Origin: Cognatazoarcus halotolerans | GTDB taxonomy: Bacteria > Pseudomonadota > Gammaproteobacteria > Burkholderiales > Rhodocyclaceae | DNA: 64,000 nucleotides | Reading direction: 5' to 3' | NCBI RefSeq assembly: GCF_009800965.1 | Contig: NZ_WUAF01000008.1 | Location: forward strand, 159,474 to 223,473 | Part shown: one piece after another, positions 53,595 through 62,385 of the stretch | Layout of the letters: the number at the start of each line of letters is the position of its first letter | How positions within the stretch are numbered: position 1 is the first letter of the stretch | Notes under the pieces: model-generated | Told to the model about the DNA's origin: nothing | The model's input: the letters and a program-made list of their open reading frames with translations, nothing else | The model's database searches: none | Made by a program: the position numbers and the translations under genes

Positions 53595-55586
53595 TTACTC
53601 GTCATCCCTGGCGTCTTGAGCGAGCACCCGCGAGGCCGTCCGTTCTGCGAGTGAGGGGCGCCCTACCCGCAGCTTGCCGCCCGCGGCGAGTTCGGCCAGG
53701 GCCCGCAGGCTGATGGCGAGGCAGCAACTGGTGCGCGGGCTGGCAAGCAACAGCACCTGCCCGCGCGGAGCACGCCACGCCACCATGCCGTCGAATACCG
53801 TGCCGTCCGCCAGTTCGGCGCGCACGCGCTCGCCTACTGCAAGGTTTGGCAGTGCGGCGGGGATGCGCGGCTCTTCTGCCAGGTGCCCCCCATGCAGGAG
53901 GATCCGAAGTCCGCCCGGCTCACTGCTGCCGCCGAGGCTGGCGGGCCGCCGGGGGCTCGTCCAGCTCAGATCGGGCATCGGCGTGCCGGCGATGAGGGCC
54001 GCGTGCAAATTCATGCACGGCGTGAGCGCGAGCCCCACTTTCTGCTCGTCGAGCCCGAGATCGGCAAGGCCCTTGCGCAAACTCGCGATCAGTCCGGGCA
54101 GGCCGTGGACCAGCGCTTGCCGGGTGGTCTGGGTGGGGTGCGGCGATACGCTGCGGATCAGGAGGTTGGCCGTTTCGAGGCGCTCCCGCCAGCCTTGGTC
54201 GTTTGCGTCGTGGCGCGAGGCTGCCTGGGCGAGGAGGTGGACCCAGTAGGTTTCAAGCAGCTGTCTGACCGCGGCATGGGTGTCGCTCTGGATCAGCGCG
54301 CGGATCGCCTTGGACGCGGTCTGCAGGGCCACCTCCTTGCGCTCGGCGCGCTTTGCCTGCTCGTGATGCGGCAGGCCGAGCGCGATTGCACGCTGGGTTT
54401 GCTCTGCCGCGATCAAGGCGACGGAGCCGAGCGCCTGGCTGAAGGTGATCTCGTCGGCCTTCGGCGAGCGCAGCGGGGCGACGACATGTCCTAGCGCCTG
54501 GGCCGTGTCGTCCCTGGGTGAAAGCGCCAGCGGCAGCGAGTAGCCCACCGTGGCGACGCTGTCGAGCAGAGCGAGTGCCATGCTGTCCGGATCCTCGAGC
54601 AGGCGATCGTTTAGCAAGGCCTGTCTGAGCAATGGGGCGCGAAGTTGTCCGAGCAGATCGCGTATGGTCTGCGGCAGGTTTGTATCCAGCGAGACGGTGT
54701 TGAAAAGCTGGGAGACCGCCTCCACGGTGCAGGCCTTGTGTGCGGGCAGCTGTTGAAAGAGCTCATTCAGGTCGGGCGGCGTGCCTTGAGCGAGCGTGTT
54801 GGCCGGTGCGGATCTGTCCTCCGTCGGGGCCACCGGTTCGAGTGCCGTGAGCAAACGCTGCCGGACCTGCGGATTCGGTGGTGTGGCAGCTTGCCGTTCG
54901 GGCGCCCGGGCGAGCAAGGCTTGCTGCAGGCGACCCAGTGCCGTGCGCTGGGCGGCAGCGTTCGCGTTGCTCGTGACAAGCTCGGCCGGGCTGAGGGAGC
55001 GGGTTTCCGCGGGTCGGCGAGGGGGCGCGTGGCTGGTCTTGATGCCGGCCTCATCGAGTCGTTTGTTCTGTCGTTCGTAAAGGGCTCCGAGGTGCTGCGC
55101 AAGCGGCTCGCGTAGCCGTTCCAGCAGTTTCATGCGCGCCTCGGTCTCGAGGCCGGCCGCTCCGGCGAGGGCACGCAAGGCTTCACATGCCGTTTCCGGA
55201 CCCTGAGGGAGTTGTTCCGGGATGACTTCCGTCTGGCTCAAGATTATGCGCATGCGCTGGCTCAAGGGGATCAGCTCAGCCTCGAGCCGATCGTGCAGAT
55301 GGCGAGCCAACTCGGTAAGCTCGATGGAAAAATCGAGGTCCTCCTCGTGGATCAGGCTGATGCGTGAAGCGGTAAGTCCTCGCGCGATCTCGAATCCACG
55401 ACGGTCGCGAATTCCGCTGAGTTCGTCGAAGCGCTGCCCGGCCGCGCTGCGTGCCGTGGCCAGCCAGGCGTCATCGCTCATGCGCATCGCGCGAAAGGTC
55501 TCTTCCACGGTAGACAGCAGCGTCGCTCGGCATTCCGCGATCAGTTCATCGGCATCTTTCCGGGGAGCGAACGGCGCTTGGGGCAT
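53595..55586 (-). CDS. DUF1631 protein
   Basis: 663-residue cytoplasmic protein of DUF1631, a family common in beta- and gammaproteobacteria with unsettled function. The start ATG 55586 has AAGGAT 11 bases upstream; an open stretch of 35 codons before it lacks homology features. The N-terminal half is helical with conserved blocks (SLIHEEDLDFSIELTELARH, ELIPLSQRMRIILSQ); the middle is Ala/Gln/Arg-rich; the last 100 residues look like a small beta domain of PilZ type (LPNLAVGERVRAELADG, WRAPRGQVLLLAS), which would suggest c-di-GMP-linked function if confirmed. Confidence 0.85.
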   Translation of the reverse strand: MPQAPFAPRKDADELIAECRATLLSTVEETFRAMRMSDDAWLATARSAAGQRFDELSGIRDRRGFEIARGLTASRISLIHEEDLDFSIELTELARHLHDRLEAELIPLSQRMRIILSQTEVIPEQLPQGPETACEALRALAGAAGLETEARMKLLERLREPLAQHLGALYERQNKRLDEAGIKTSHAPPRRPAETRSLSPAELVTSNANAAAQRTALGRLQQALLARAPERQAATPPNPQVRQRLLTALEPVAPTEDRSAPANTLAQGTPPDLNELFQQLPAHKACTVEAVSQLFNTVSLDTNLPQTIRDLLGQLRAPLLRQALLNDRLLEDPDSMALALLDSVATVGYSLPLALSPRDDTAQALGHVVAPLRSPKADEITFSQALGSVALIAAEQTQRAIALGLPHHEQAKRAERKEVALQTASKAIRALIQSDTHAAVRQLLETYWVHLLAQAASRHDANDQGWRERLETANLLIRSVSPHPTQTTRQALVHGLPGLIASLRKGLADLGLDEQKVGLALTPCMNLHAALIAGTPMPDLSWTSPRRPASLGGSSEPGGLRILLHGGHLAEEPRIPAALPNLAVGERVRAELADGTVFDGMVAWRAPRGQVLLLASPRTSCCLAISLRALAELAAGGKLRVGRPSLAERTASRVLAQDARDDE

Positions 55587-55782
55587 GGGCTGGCTGGATC
55601 CTTGTTGTGCTGGCGCGTAGGCAGTGTAGTGCCGTGCGACGAAGCTTGCGCCTTGGACGTGGCATAGTCGAATGCAATTTTGACCACGCAAGGTCCTGAG
55701 CTGTTTCCCGAGCTTCGGTTTGCGGCATCATGTCGAACCTCGTTCGTCACCTGTTGGCGGGCATGGCAAGAGGGGAGGAGGC

Positions 55783-56745
55783 ATGCGCATGGGTTCGCCG
55801 CGGGCGACGGCTGCAAGGACAAACGATCAGCCCGCCGCGGGCATGGTCGCGACCAGCGATGGAGGCGCCCGCCTCGGGATGGCGTTCGCGCTGCTCGGGG
55901 CTGTCGGCTTTTCGTTCAAGGCCGTCCTGGTCAAACTGGCCTATCCGTACGGTGTCGACCCGGTCGGCCTGTTGGCATTGCGCATGGCCTTTGCGCTGCC
56001 CTTCTTCCTGCTGATGGGCTGGAAGGCCGAGCGGAAAGCCTCGTTCCGGCTTGACCGGCGTGACCTCGCGGCGTTGTTCGGCCTGGGTTTGTTCGGCTAC
56101 TACCTCGCCAGCTATCTGGATTTCCTCGGCCTGCAGTACATCACCGCGGCGCTCGAGCGACTCATTCTCTTCATCTATCCGACCCTGGTGATCCTGCTCT
56201 CTGCCGCGTTTCTCGGCAAACCGGTCACGGGCAGGGCAGTCGCGGCGCTATGCCTTTGTTATTCGGGCATCGGGCTGGCCATGGTGCATGACTTGCGCGT
56301 AGCTGGCGAAGCCGGCGAGGTGTTGCTCGGCTGTGCATTGGTGTTCGGCAGCGCACTTTCCTATGCGCTCTATCTGATGGGAAACGGCGAGGTGGTCGGG
56401 CGGCTTGGAAGCTCGCGGGTGACGGCCTGGGCGAGTACCGTTGCGTGCCTTTTGTGCATTGGGCAGTTTCTGCTCACGCGACCGCTCGCCAGCCTGGCGC
56501 TGCCGTGGCAGGTCTATGGCCTGTCGCTGGCGATGGCGGCGTTTTCGACGGTGTTGCCGGTTTGGTTGGTTTCCGAGGCGATCCGGCGGATCGGCGCGGG
56601 GCCGGTGGCCCTTGCGGGTACTTCCGGCCCCGTGGTCACGATGTTGCTCGGTTGGCTGCTGCTCGGCGAGTCGATTGGCCCGGTGCAGGTCCTCGGCGCG
56701 ACCCTGGTGATTGCGGGCGTCCTGGTGATGAGCCGCAGGCGTTGA
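55783..56745 (+). CDS. EamA/DMT-family transporter
   Basis: Inner-membrane transporter with about ten helices and two EamA repeats, 320 residues. ATG 55783 follows AGGGGAGGAG; a second ATG two codons later is also possible. The cytoplasmic N-terminus of about 30 residues is longer than usual. Landmarks are FKAVLVKLAYPYGVDPVGLL, YLDFLGLQYITAALERLILF (typical of this subfamily) and GTSGPVVTMLLGWLLLGESI. It converges with the TolC gene, seven bases apart. Confidence 0.9.
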   Translation: MRMGSPRATAARTNDQPAAGMVATSDGGARLGMAFALLGAVGFSFKAVLVKLAYPYGVDPVGLLALRMAFALPFFLLMGWKAERKASFRLDRRDLAALFGLGLFGYYLASYLDFLGLQYITAALERLILFIYPTLVILLSAAFLGKPVTGRAVAALCLCYSGIGLAMVHDLRVAGEAGEVLLGCALVFGSALSYALYLMGNGEVVGRLGSSRVTAWASTVACLLCIGQFLLTRPLASLALPWQVYGLSLAMAAFSTVLPVWLVSEAIRRIGAGPVALAGTSGPVVTMLLGWLLLGESIGPVQVLGATLVIAGVLVMSRRR

Positions 56746-56752
56746 TGCGGCC

Positions 56753-58519
56753 TCAGTCGGTACTTTCTCCGACGATCCGCCAGGTGTCGGCACCGTGTTC
56801 CCAGAGCAGCTGCTTGCTGACGGTGTCGCTGTATCCTCTGGCGGCGTAGTTCTGGATGAAGCTCGTCAGCATGCGTCCGTCGGGCAGCGCCGCGACGGTG
56901 ATCTCCCGTACGTCGACGTGGATGCCTGGTTTGGCAAGCCGCTCGCGTCGCTCGCGCTCCCATTCGCGGGTCGTCGCATGCGCCCTGGAGCGGAAGTCTG
57001 CGACGTAGTGACTCCGGTAACGCGGGTAGTCGCCGGAAGACCAATCGGCGGCCCAGGCGGTTACCAGCGCCGCTGCGTCGAACCCCAGCGCCGTCGTCAT
57101 CTCAGCGGCGGGCATCCCGTGCGTTGGGGCATTCTCCGCGGCCGGCGGTGTTGCCCGGGTGTCATCGTCTTTCGCCCTGGTGGCATCGGGCGCCTCGGGG
57201 TTCCGTACGACATCGAAGGCCGCCGGCACGTAGTTGCCCGCCAGCGCGATGCGCAACTCACCGGTCAGGGCAAGCAGTGCCGCCTCCAGATTGAACTGGC
57301 GCACGCTGTTGTCCAGTAGTTCGCTCTGGGCGTTGAAGCGGTCGGTATGCGCATTGGCGAGATCGGAGAGCGAGCGGCGGCCGGCATCGAACTGCAGCGC
57401 GTAGGCATCGACCAGACGATGGCTGGCCTTGATCCGTTCGATCAGCTGGCCCCGGATCTTGCGTAGTTGTTCGAGTTCGTTGAGTTGCGGGGCAAGCTGC
57501 GTGTCGATGTCGAGACGGGCCGAATCGGCGGCCGCCTGGGCCGCATCGCGTCGTTCGGCCGCTTCGCTGACGCGACTGAAGCTGGCACCGCCGAGTGGTA
57601 TCTGAAGTGCCACGGTGAGTTGCGTGGAGTCGACCGTGTCGCTCAGCTGCGCGGGATCGATTTTTGCCGAGAGGCGTTTGCGCAGCTCGAGGTCGATGCT
57701 CGGCAGGATGCTGCCGCGCGCCACCCCGATATCCTCGCTGCGTGCCTTGACGCGACGCAATGCTGCCTGGAGTCGCGGGTTGTGCTCGCGGGCGAGATCG
57801 AGCAGGGAGTCCTGGTCCCATTCGCGTGCCATGAAGCCGGGAAGGCTGAGGTTCTCGGCTGGCAGGCGGGTGATCCGGGTAAAGCGGTATTCGGCGCTGG
57901 CGAGATCCGCCTGAATGCGGGTGTGGCGGGCTTCGACCTCGATCAGATTGACCCGGATCTGTTCGACGTCGGCCTGCGAAATGCGTCCGGCTGCGGCGCG
58001 CACTTCGATCTGGTCGCGCAGCTGTCGGTAGTCCTCGAGCAACCTGCTGCTGTGGATCAGGAGCTGCTGCTGACGCAGCACGTCCAGATAGACTTCCGTG
58101 ATTCTCAGTGCCACCTGCTCGCGGGCCGAGTCGAGATCGGCCTGCGCCGCTTCACGGTCTTCGCTTGCGCTGCGGCTGCGGTGCAGGTCGGCCGCACCGC
58201 GGAACAGGTTCCAGCTCAGCACCGCTTCTGAGCGTCTGATCGAACGGTCGAGGGAGTTGCCGAGTTGCTCGTCGCGCGAGTCGGCGGCTCGCCAGTCGAG
58301 ACCGAAGGTCGGGTAGAAGGCTGAACGTGCCTGCCTGGCAACCTCGTCGGAGGCCTTGAGCAAGGATTGCGCCGAGCGGACGTCCGGGTGCGCATCAAGC
58401 ACCTGCTGGACAACCTCGGGCAGTGGCGCGGCGACGCCAGGCCAGGCGAAGCCGGCGAGCATGGCGAATGCGATGGCGCGGCCGCAGCGCACGCCATTGG
58501 GATTCGAGCGGGATTTCAT
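56753..58519 (-). CDS. TolC-family outer-membrane protein with an added C-terminal NTF2-like domain
   Basis: Outer-membrane channel of the type I secretion operon. 588 residues with a signal peptide (about 1-30), then two repeats of the outer-membrane efflux-protein fold (about 35-420; LPEVVQQVLDAHPDVRSAQS, NPRLQAALRRVKARSEDIGV). A low-complexity linker (about 430-475) leads to an extra domain of about 108 residues (AAALVTAWAADWSSGDYPRY, WERERRERL, DTWRIVGE) resembling the SnoaL/NTF2-like Cds6 domain. Such a tail would sit in the periplasm. The gene overlaps hlyD by four bases. Confidence 0.92.
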   Translation of the reverse strand: MKSRSNPNGVRCGRAIAFAMLAGFAWPGVAAPLPEVVQQVLDAHPDVRSAQSLLKASDEVARQARSAFYPTFGLDWRAADSRDEQLGNSLDRSIRRSEAVLSWNLFRGAADLHRSRSASEDREAAQADLDSAREQVALRITEVYLDVLRQQQLLIHSSRLLEDYRQLRDQIEVRAAAGRISQADVEQIRVNLIEVEARHTRIQADLASAEYRFTRITRLPAENLSLPGFMAREWDQDSLLDLAREHNPRLQAALRRVKARSEDIGVARGSILPSIDLELRKRLSAKIDPAQLSDTVDSTQLTVALQIPLGGASFSRVSEAAERRDAAQAAADSARLDIDTQLAPQLNELEQLRKIRGQLIERIKASHRLVDAYALQFDAGRRSLSDLANAHTDRFNAQSELLDNSVRQFNLEAALLALTGELRIALAGNYVPAAFDVVRNPEAPDATRAKDDDTRATPPAAENAPTHGMPAAEMTTALGFDAAALVTAWAADWSSGDYPRYRSHYVADFRSRAHATTREWERERRERLAKPGIHVDVREITVAALPDGRMLTSFIQNYAARGYSDTVSKQLLWEHGADTWRIVGESTD

Positions 58520-59835
58520 CGTTCGCGCAGCGCCTTGTCGAAGGTTTTTACGATCGGTTTGAGCATGTATTCCATGAGCGTACGCTTGCCGGTGTGGATG
58601 CTGGCGTCGGTGGCCATGCCCGGCGAAATGGTCAGGCGTTCTTCGGGCGCGCCGAGGTAGTTGCGGTCGGCTTCAAGGAAAACCTCGAAATAGGACAGGT
58701 CCTGGCGCTCGTCCTTGAGGGCGTCGGCACCGACGCGCAGCACCTTCGCGGAGAGCACGCCGAAGATCGACGAATCGTATGCGGTGACCTTCACCTGGGC
58801 GTCCTGCCCGGCGTGGATGAAGGCGATTTCCGAAGGTTTGACCCGCGCGGCGATCAGCAGCGTGTCTTCCGCCGGCACCAGCTCGATGATCGTCTCGCCG
58901 GCCTTCGCGACGCCGCCTACCGTACTGAGCAGCACGCGGTTCACGATCCCGTCCATCGGAGCGCGCAGTTCGCGCCGGCTGACGCGGTCCTCACGGGCGG
59001 TGAGCTGCTCGCCCAGCGCCGCTGCACGTTGCTCGGCCTCGGCGCGCTCGCGGCTCGACTCCGATTCGTAGCGAGCCTGCGTTTCCTGCTGCTTGGCCCG
59101 TGCCTCTCCCACCGCCGAGCGTATCCGCCGCACCGAGATGCGGGCGCCGTCGAGTTCTCCCTGGAGGCCATCGAAACGTTCGCGGGCCGCGAGGTAATCG
59201 CTGCGTGCACCTGCGCCGCGCGAGCCGAGCCGTTCTTCGATGGCGAGTGCCTCGCGCGCCGAAACGATCTGGCCTTCCAGCGATTGCACCCGTGCCTGAG
59301 CCTCGGCGAGCTCCTGATGGCGCTGGGCCAGCTGGCGGTCGAGCGTTTCGGCAACGCTTTGACGTTCCTGCCGTCGCGACTGGAACAGTGCGGTCTGTTC
59401 GGTGACCATGTTCGGTGCCTCGCGCACGACCTCGTCGGGGAAGACCAGCGGTTGATCCTTGAGCTCCGCGTCGAGACGCGCGATCGATGCGCGTGCGGCG
59501 AGATAGGTCTGGCGGGCTTCGCCGAGTTCCGAGGCGAACTGCATGTTCTGAACCGTGGCGAGCAGCTCGCCCTTGCGGACGTGCTGGCCTTCGTGCACCG
59601 CGAGCGCTTCGATGATGCCGCCCTCGAGACTCTGAATCTGCTGCACGCGACTGCTCGGGATGACCTTGCCCGCTGCATGAACCGAGATGTCGAGGCTGGC
59701 GAAATTCATCCATAGCAGGCCGACGACGAACATGACCCCGATCAGCCCCAGCATGACGATGACCGCGCGCCGCGGACCGCGGTCGAAATCGTGATGTGTG
59801 GTGAGCGTCTGGGTGTGCTGCATATTTCCGCTCAT
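58516..59835 (-). CDS. HlyD-family type I secretion periplasmic adaptor
   Basis: Membrane-fusion protein joining the inner-membrane ABC transporter to TolC. 439 residues: a cytoplasmic tail, one transmembrane helix (about 20-42), lipoyl/barrel strands (VIPSSRVQQIQSLEGGIIEA is the classical HlyD N-terminal block), a long coiled-coil hairpin (about 95-275), and the C-terminal beta domain with IVLNRVLLSTVGGV-like and PGMATDASIHTGKRTLMEYM, the family C-terminal signature. It overlaps both neighbours by four bases (ATGA), so the three secretion genes form one operon. Confidence 0.95.
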   Translation of the reverse strand: MSGNMQHTQTLTTHHDFDRGPRRAVIVMLGLIGVMFVVGLLWMNFASLDISVHAAGKVIPSSRVQQIQSLEGGIIEALAVHEGQHVRKGELLATVQNMQFASELGEARQTYLAARASIARLDAELKDQPLVFPDEVVREAPNMVTEQTALFQSRRQERQSVAETLDRQLAQRHQELAEAQARVQSLEGQIVSAREALAIEERLGSRGAGARSDYLAARERFDGLQGELDGARISVRRIRSAVGEARAKQQETQARYESESSRERAEAEQRAAALGEQLTAREDRVSRRELRAPMDGIVNRVLLSTVGGVAKAGETIIELVPAEDTLLIAARVKPSEIAFIHAGQDAQVKVTAYDSSIFGVLSAKVLRVGADALKDERQDLSYFEVFLEADRNYLGAPEERLTISPGMATDASIHTGKRTLMEYMLKPIVKTFDKALRER

Positions 59836-61973
59836 GCTGCCTGTTGTCCCTTGCTGGTGTGGGTGCCGGCCTGAAGCTGGCGCAATATTTCGTCGCGTGG
59901 TCCGTCTGCCACCACCCGCCCCTGATCCAGAACCACCAGCCGGTCAACCAGCGGCAGCATTGCCGTGCGGTGGGTGACCAGCAGCATCGTCAGGTCGGGC
60001 ATCTTGCGCAGGTTCTGGATCAGCTGGAATTCGGTGGCCGGGTCCATCATGCTGCTCGGCTCGTCCAGCAACAGCAGACGTGGCCTGCGAACCAGAGCCC
60101 GGGCAATGGCGACGGCCTGCCGCTGACCGCCCGAAAGCCGTTCCCCGCGCTCGCCGACTTCGCTGCCCAGGCCCTGGGGGAGTTGCGTGAGGGTGTCCTC
60201 GAGGCAGGCCCCGCGAATCGCCTGCAGCAGGTCGGCGTCGCTGACGTCGCTGGCCCCGAGCAGAATGTTCTCGCGGATGTCGCCATGGAACAGCACCACG
60301 TCCTGAGGAACGTAGCCGATCTGCCGGCGCAGGCTGAGCGGCTCGATCTGCTTGACCGAAAGTCCGTCGATCAGCACCGATCCCTGGTCGGGGCCGTAGA
60401 TGTTGAGCAGCATGCGCATCAGCGTGCTCTTGCCCGAACCGATCCGTCCGATGAAGCCGACCTTCTCGCCGGGCGCGATGCGAAGGTTGAGTCCCTTGAG
60501 CAGCGGTGGGGAATTGGGGTAGGCGAAATGCACATCGCGGAATTCGATCCGGCCTTCGAGCGTCGGCATGTGAAGCGCGCCGCTGTGCTCGTCGATCGGC
60601 GAGATCATGATCTTGTCCAGCGCTTCCAGCGACATCTTCACCTGCTGCGAACGCAGGATCAGCCCTGCCATCTGGCTTGCGGGCCCGAGCGCGCGGCTCG
60701 ACAGCATCGATACCGCGATCAGCTGGCCGAGGGAGAGCTTGCCGTCGGCGATCAGCAAGGCGCCGACCATGACCAGCAGTACGGTTGACAGGCCTGACAT
60801 CGTCGTCGAGAAATTGCTGCCGAAGGTCGACCACTCGCGCATGCGCAGGGTGCTCTCGGAAATCTTCACGGTGAGCATTTCCCACTTGCGACGGGCCCAC
60901 GCGTCGGCGCCCATCCCCTTTACCGTATCGAGGCCGTTCATCACCTCGAACAGGTGGGCGGTGCGTTGGGCCCCTTCTTGCATGTTGGAGGAGAGCTCAG
61001 CCGAAATGGGCTTGCGGAGCCACCACGAAACGCCCAGCGTGATCGGAATCATGACCAGCGGAACGACCACCATCCAGCCGCCGATGAGTGCGATGACGAC
61101 GAGGAAGAAGATCATGAAAGGCATGTCGCCGAGCAGGTTCAGCGTTGCGGACGAGGCGAACTCGCGTACCGACTCGAAGTCGCGGACCACGTTCGCCAAC
61201 ACCCCGCCCGATGCCGGGCGGCTGGCGGCGCGCAGCTGGAGCGCATGAGCGAAGACATGTGAAGACATCGCCAGGTCGGCCTTGCGCGCCGCGCTTTCGA
61301 CCAGGTAGCTGCGCAACAGCTTCATCACCAGATCGAACAGGGTGATCACCACTGCCGCGGAGGTGAGCACCCACAGGCTGTCGAGTGCGTTGTTGGGAAC
61401 GACTCTGTCATAGACCGCCATGGTGTAGAAGGGGATGACCGCGCCGATCATGTTTACCAGCACGGTAGCGAGCAGCGCCCAACCGTAGATCCAGCGGTTG
61501 GCCAGAAAGGCGTCCCAGAACCAGCGTCGCGGCCTGGGCAGGTGGTAGAGCAGGCTGCGGGCGTCGAAGCGGAAAATCGGTCGTGCGAAGAACCAGCGTC
61601 CCGGGTGCTCGCGCTGCAGCAGTTCGAGTTTGATCCAGCGCGAACCGTCGATCCCGGCGGCGGCGATCTCGACTTCGTCACCACGGCGATGGAGTACCAC
61701 GAGCGCATCGCCGGTTTCATCCACCAGCAATGCCGGCAACATCGAGGCGCGGATCTGTTTCGGCGGGATTCGTGCCGAGCTGAGGGTCAATCCCGCTCGC
61801 GCAGCGCATTCGTCGAGTTCGGCAAGCGTGATCCGGCCGCTGGCGAGCGGCACGCCGCCGGTGATTCTGCCGGCTTCGACTGTCTGGCCGAAGAAGCGTG
61901 CAAGAAAGATCAGCCGGTCGAGCAGGGCGTCAGGCTGCTGGTGTGTCGTCGGTGATTCGTTGAGATTTGACAT
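59832..61973 (-). CDS. Type I secretion ABC transporter with C39-like N-terminal domain
   Basis: Inner-membrane ATPase/permease of the LapB/RtxB kind, 713 residues. Residues about 15-130 form a peptidase-C39-like domain without the catalytic Cys, as in RTX/adhesin exporters where it binds the substrate. Six transmembrane helices follow (about 160-440), then the ATPase with Walker A GRIGSGKST, VPQDVVLFHGD, signature LSGGQRQAV and Walker B LLLLDEPSSMMD. First gene of the operon, divergent from the adhesin gene, its most likely substrate. Confidence 0.95.
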   Translation of the reverse strand: MSNLNESPTTHQQPDALLDRLIFLARFFGQTVEAGRITGGVPLASGRITLAELDECAARAGLTLSSARIPPKQIRASMLPALLVDETGDALVVLHRRGDEVEIAAAGIDGSRWIKLELLQREHPGRWFFARPIFRFDARSLLYHLPRPRRWFWDAFLANRWIYGWALLATVLVNMIGAVIPFYTMAVYDRVVPNNALDSLWVLTSAAVVITLFDLVMKLLRSYLVESAARKADLAMSSHVFAHALQLRAASRPASGGVLANVVRDFESVREFASSATLNLLGDMPFMIFFLVVIALIGGWMVVVPLVMIPITLGVSWWLRKPISAELSSNMQEGAQRTAHLFEVMNGLDTVKGMGADAWARRKWEMLTVKISESTLRMREWSTFGSNFSTTMSGLSTVLLVMVGALLIADGKLSLGQLIAVSMLSSRALGPASQMAGLILRSQQVKMSLEALDKIMISPIDEHSGALHMPTLEGRIEFRDVHFAYPNSPPLLKGLNLRIAPGEKVGFIGRIGSGKSTLMRMLLNIYGPDQGSVLIDGLSVKQIEPLSLRRQIGYVPQDVVLFHGDIRENILLGASDVSDADLLQAIRGACLEDTLTQLPQGLGSEVGERGERLSGGQRQAVAIARALVRRPRLLLLDEPSSMMDPATEFQLIQNLRKMPDLTMLLVTHRTAMLPLVDRLVVLDQGRVVADGPRDEILRQLQAGTHTSKGQQAA

Positions 61974-62173
61974 GGTGCCCTGTCGGGTGGTTGGCGGGGC
62001 TGCAGATCGGCCGCAGCCGGGGCGGATGGTGGCACATGCAAATCCTCATCGCACCCACAAACTTCACGTTCGGGTGATATCGGGAAGGTGTGCGGCGTCC
62101 CGTACCCTGGTCGAGAAACAAATCTTAACTTATTGATTGGGGTGGGTTTTTTCGGGCGGGATGCGCGTCAGGA

Positions 62174-62190
62174 TGTCGGATTATTTTACA
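62174..62190 (+). promoter_or_regulatory. Candidate enhancer element TGTCG-N6-TT-N-ACA (site 4, adhesin)
   Basis: TGTCGGATTATTTTACA, followed by TTG. It matches the element upstream of the 49-kb PEP-CTERM gene at 16 of 17 positions. It begins 114 bp before the adhesin's sigma-54-like box, within the usual range for enhancer-binding activators. Confidence 0.65.
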
Positions 62191-62287
62191 TTGGGGGATG
62201 ACAACCTCTGTGGCGGGCGTGCACTGCTTCATAGGCCATTTCGCTAAGGCATTGATTTCCCGTTGTGTAACAGATTGTGATGATTGG

Positions 62288-62303
62288 GCGGCCCGGAACT
62301 TGC
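62288..62303 (+). promoter_or_regulatory. Sigma-54-like promoter of the adhesin gene
   Basis: GCGGCCCGGAACTTGC followed by A. It has GG-N10-GC spacing, the intact -12 element TTGCA and C5, C7 and G8 of the -24 half; the two leading T's and A6 are absent. The predicted start near 62315 leaves a leader of about 70 bases with the small hairpin. Confidence 0.5.
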
Positions 62304-62385
62304 ATTGCCCTCAGCCGAGGTCAGAGTGGCCGCCCGCTCAGGCGGGCAGCCGCAACTTATAAAATGAAAAATCGAGGCTCCTTAG

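Larger units (their letters stand above)
61974..62385. other. Divergent control region between the type I secretion operon and the adhesin gene
   Basis: About 410 bp. It carries the enhancer-like element at 62174, a sigma-54-like box at 62288 and, in the predicted leader of the adhesin mRNA, a short hairpin GCCCGC/GCGGGC (62332-62346, 3-base loop). No sigma-54-like box was found facing the secretion operon. No gene or structured RNA was recognised. Confidence 0.6.

Noticed and set aside
61974..62173. Sigma-54-like box facing the type I secretion operon
   Set aside because: The best candidate on the reverse strand (near 62036-62050) has the GG/GC spacing but a poor -24 element; co-control of the operon is therefore not claimed.
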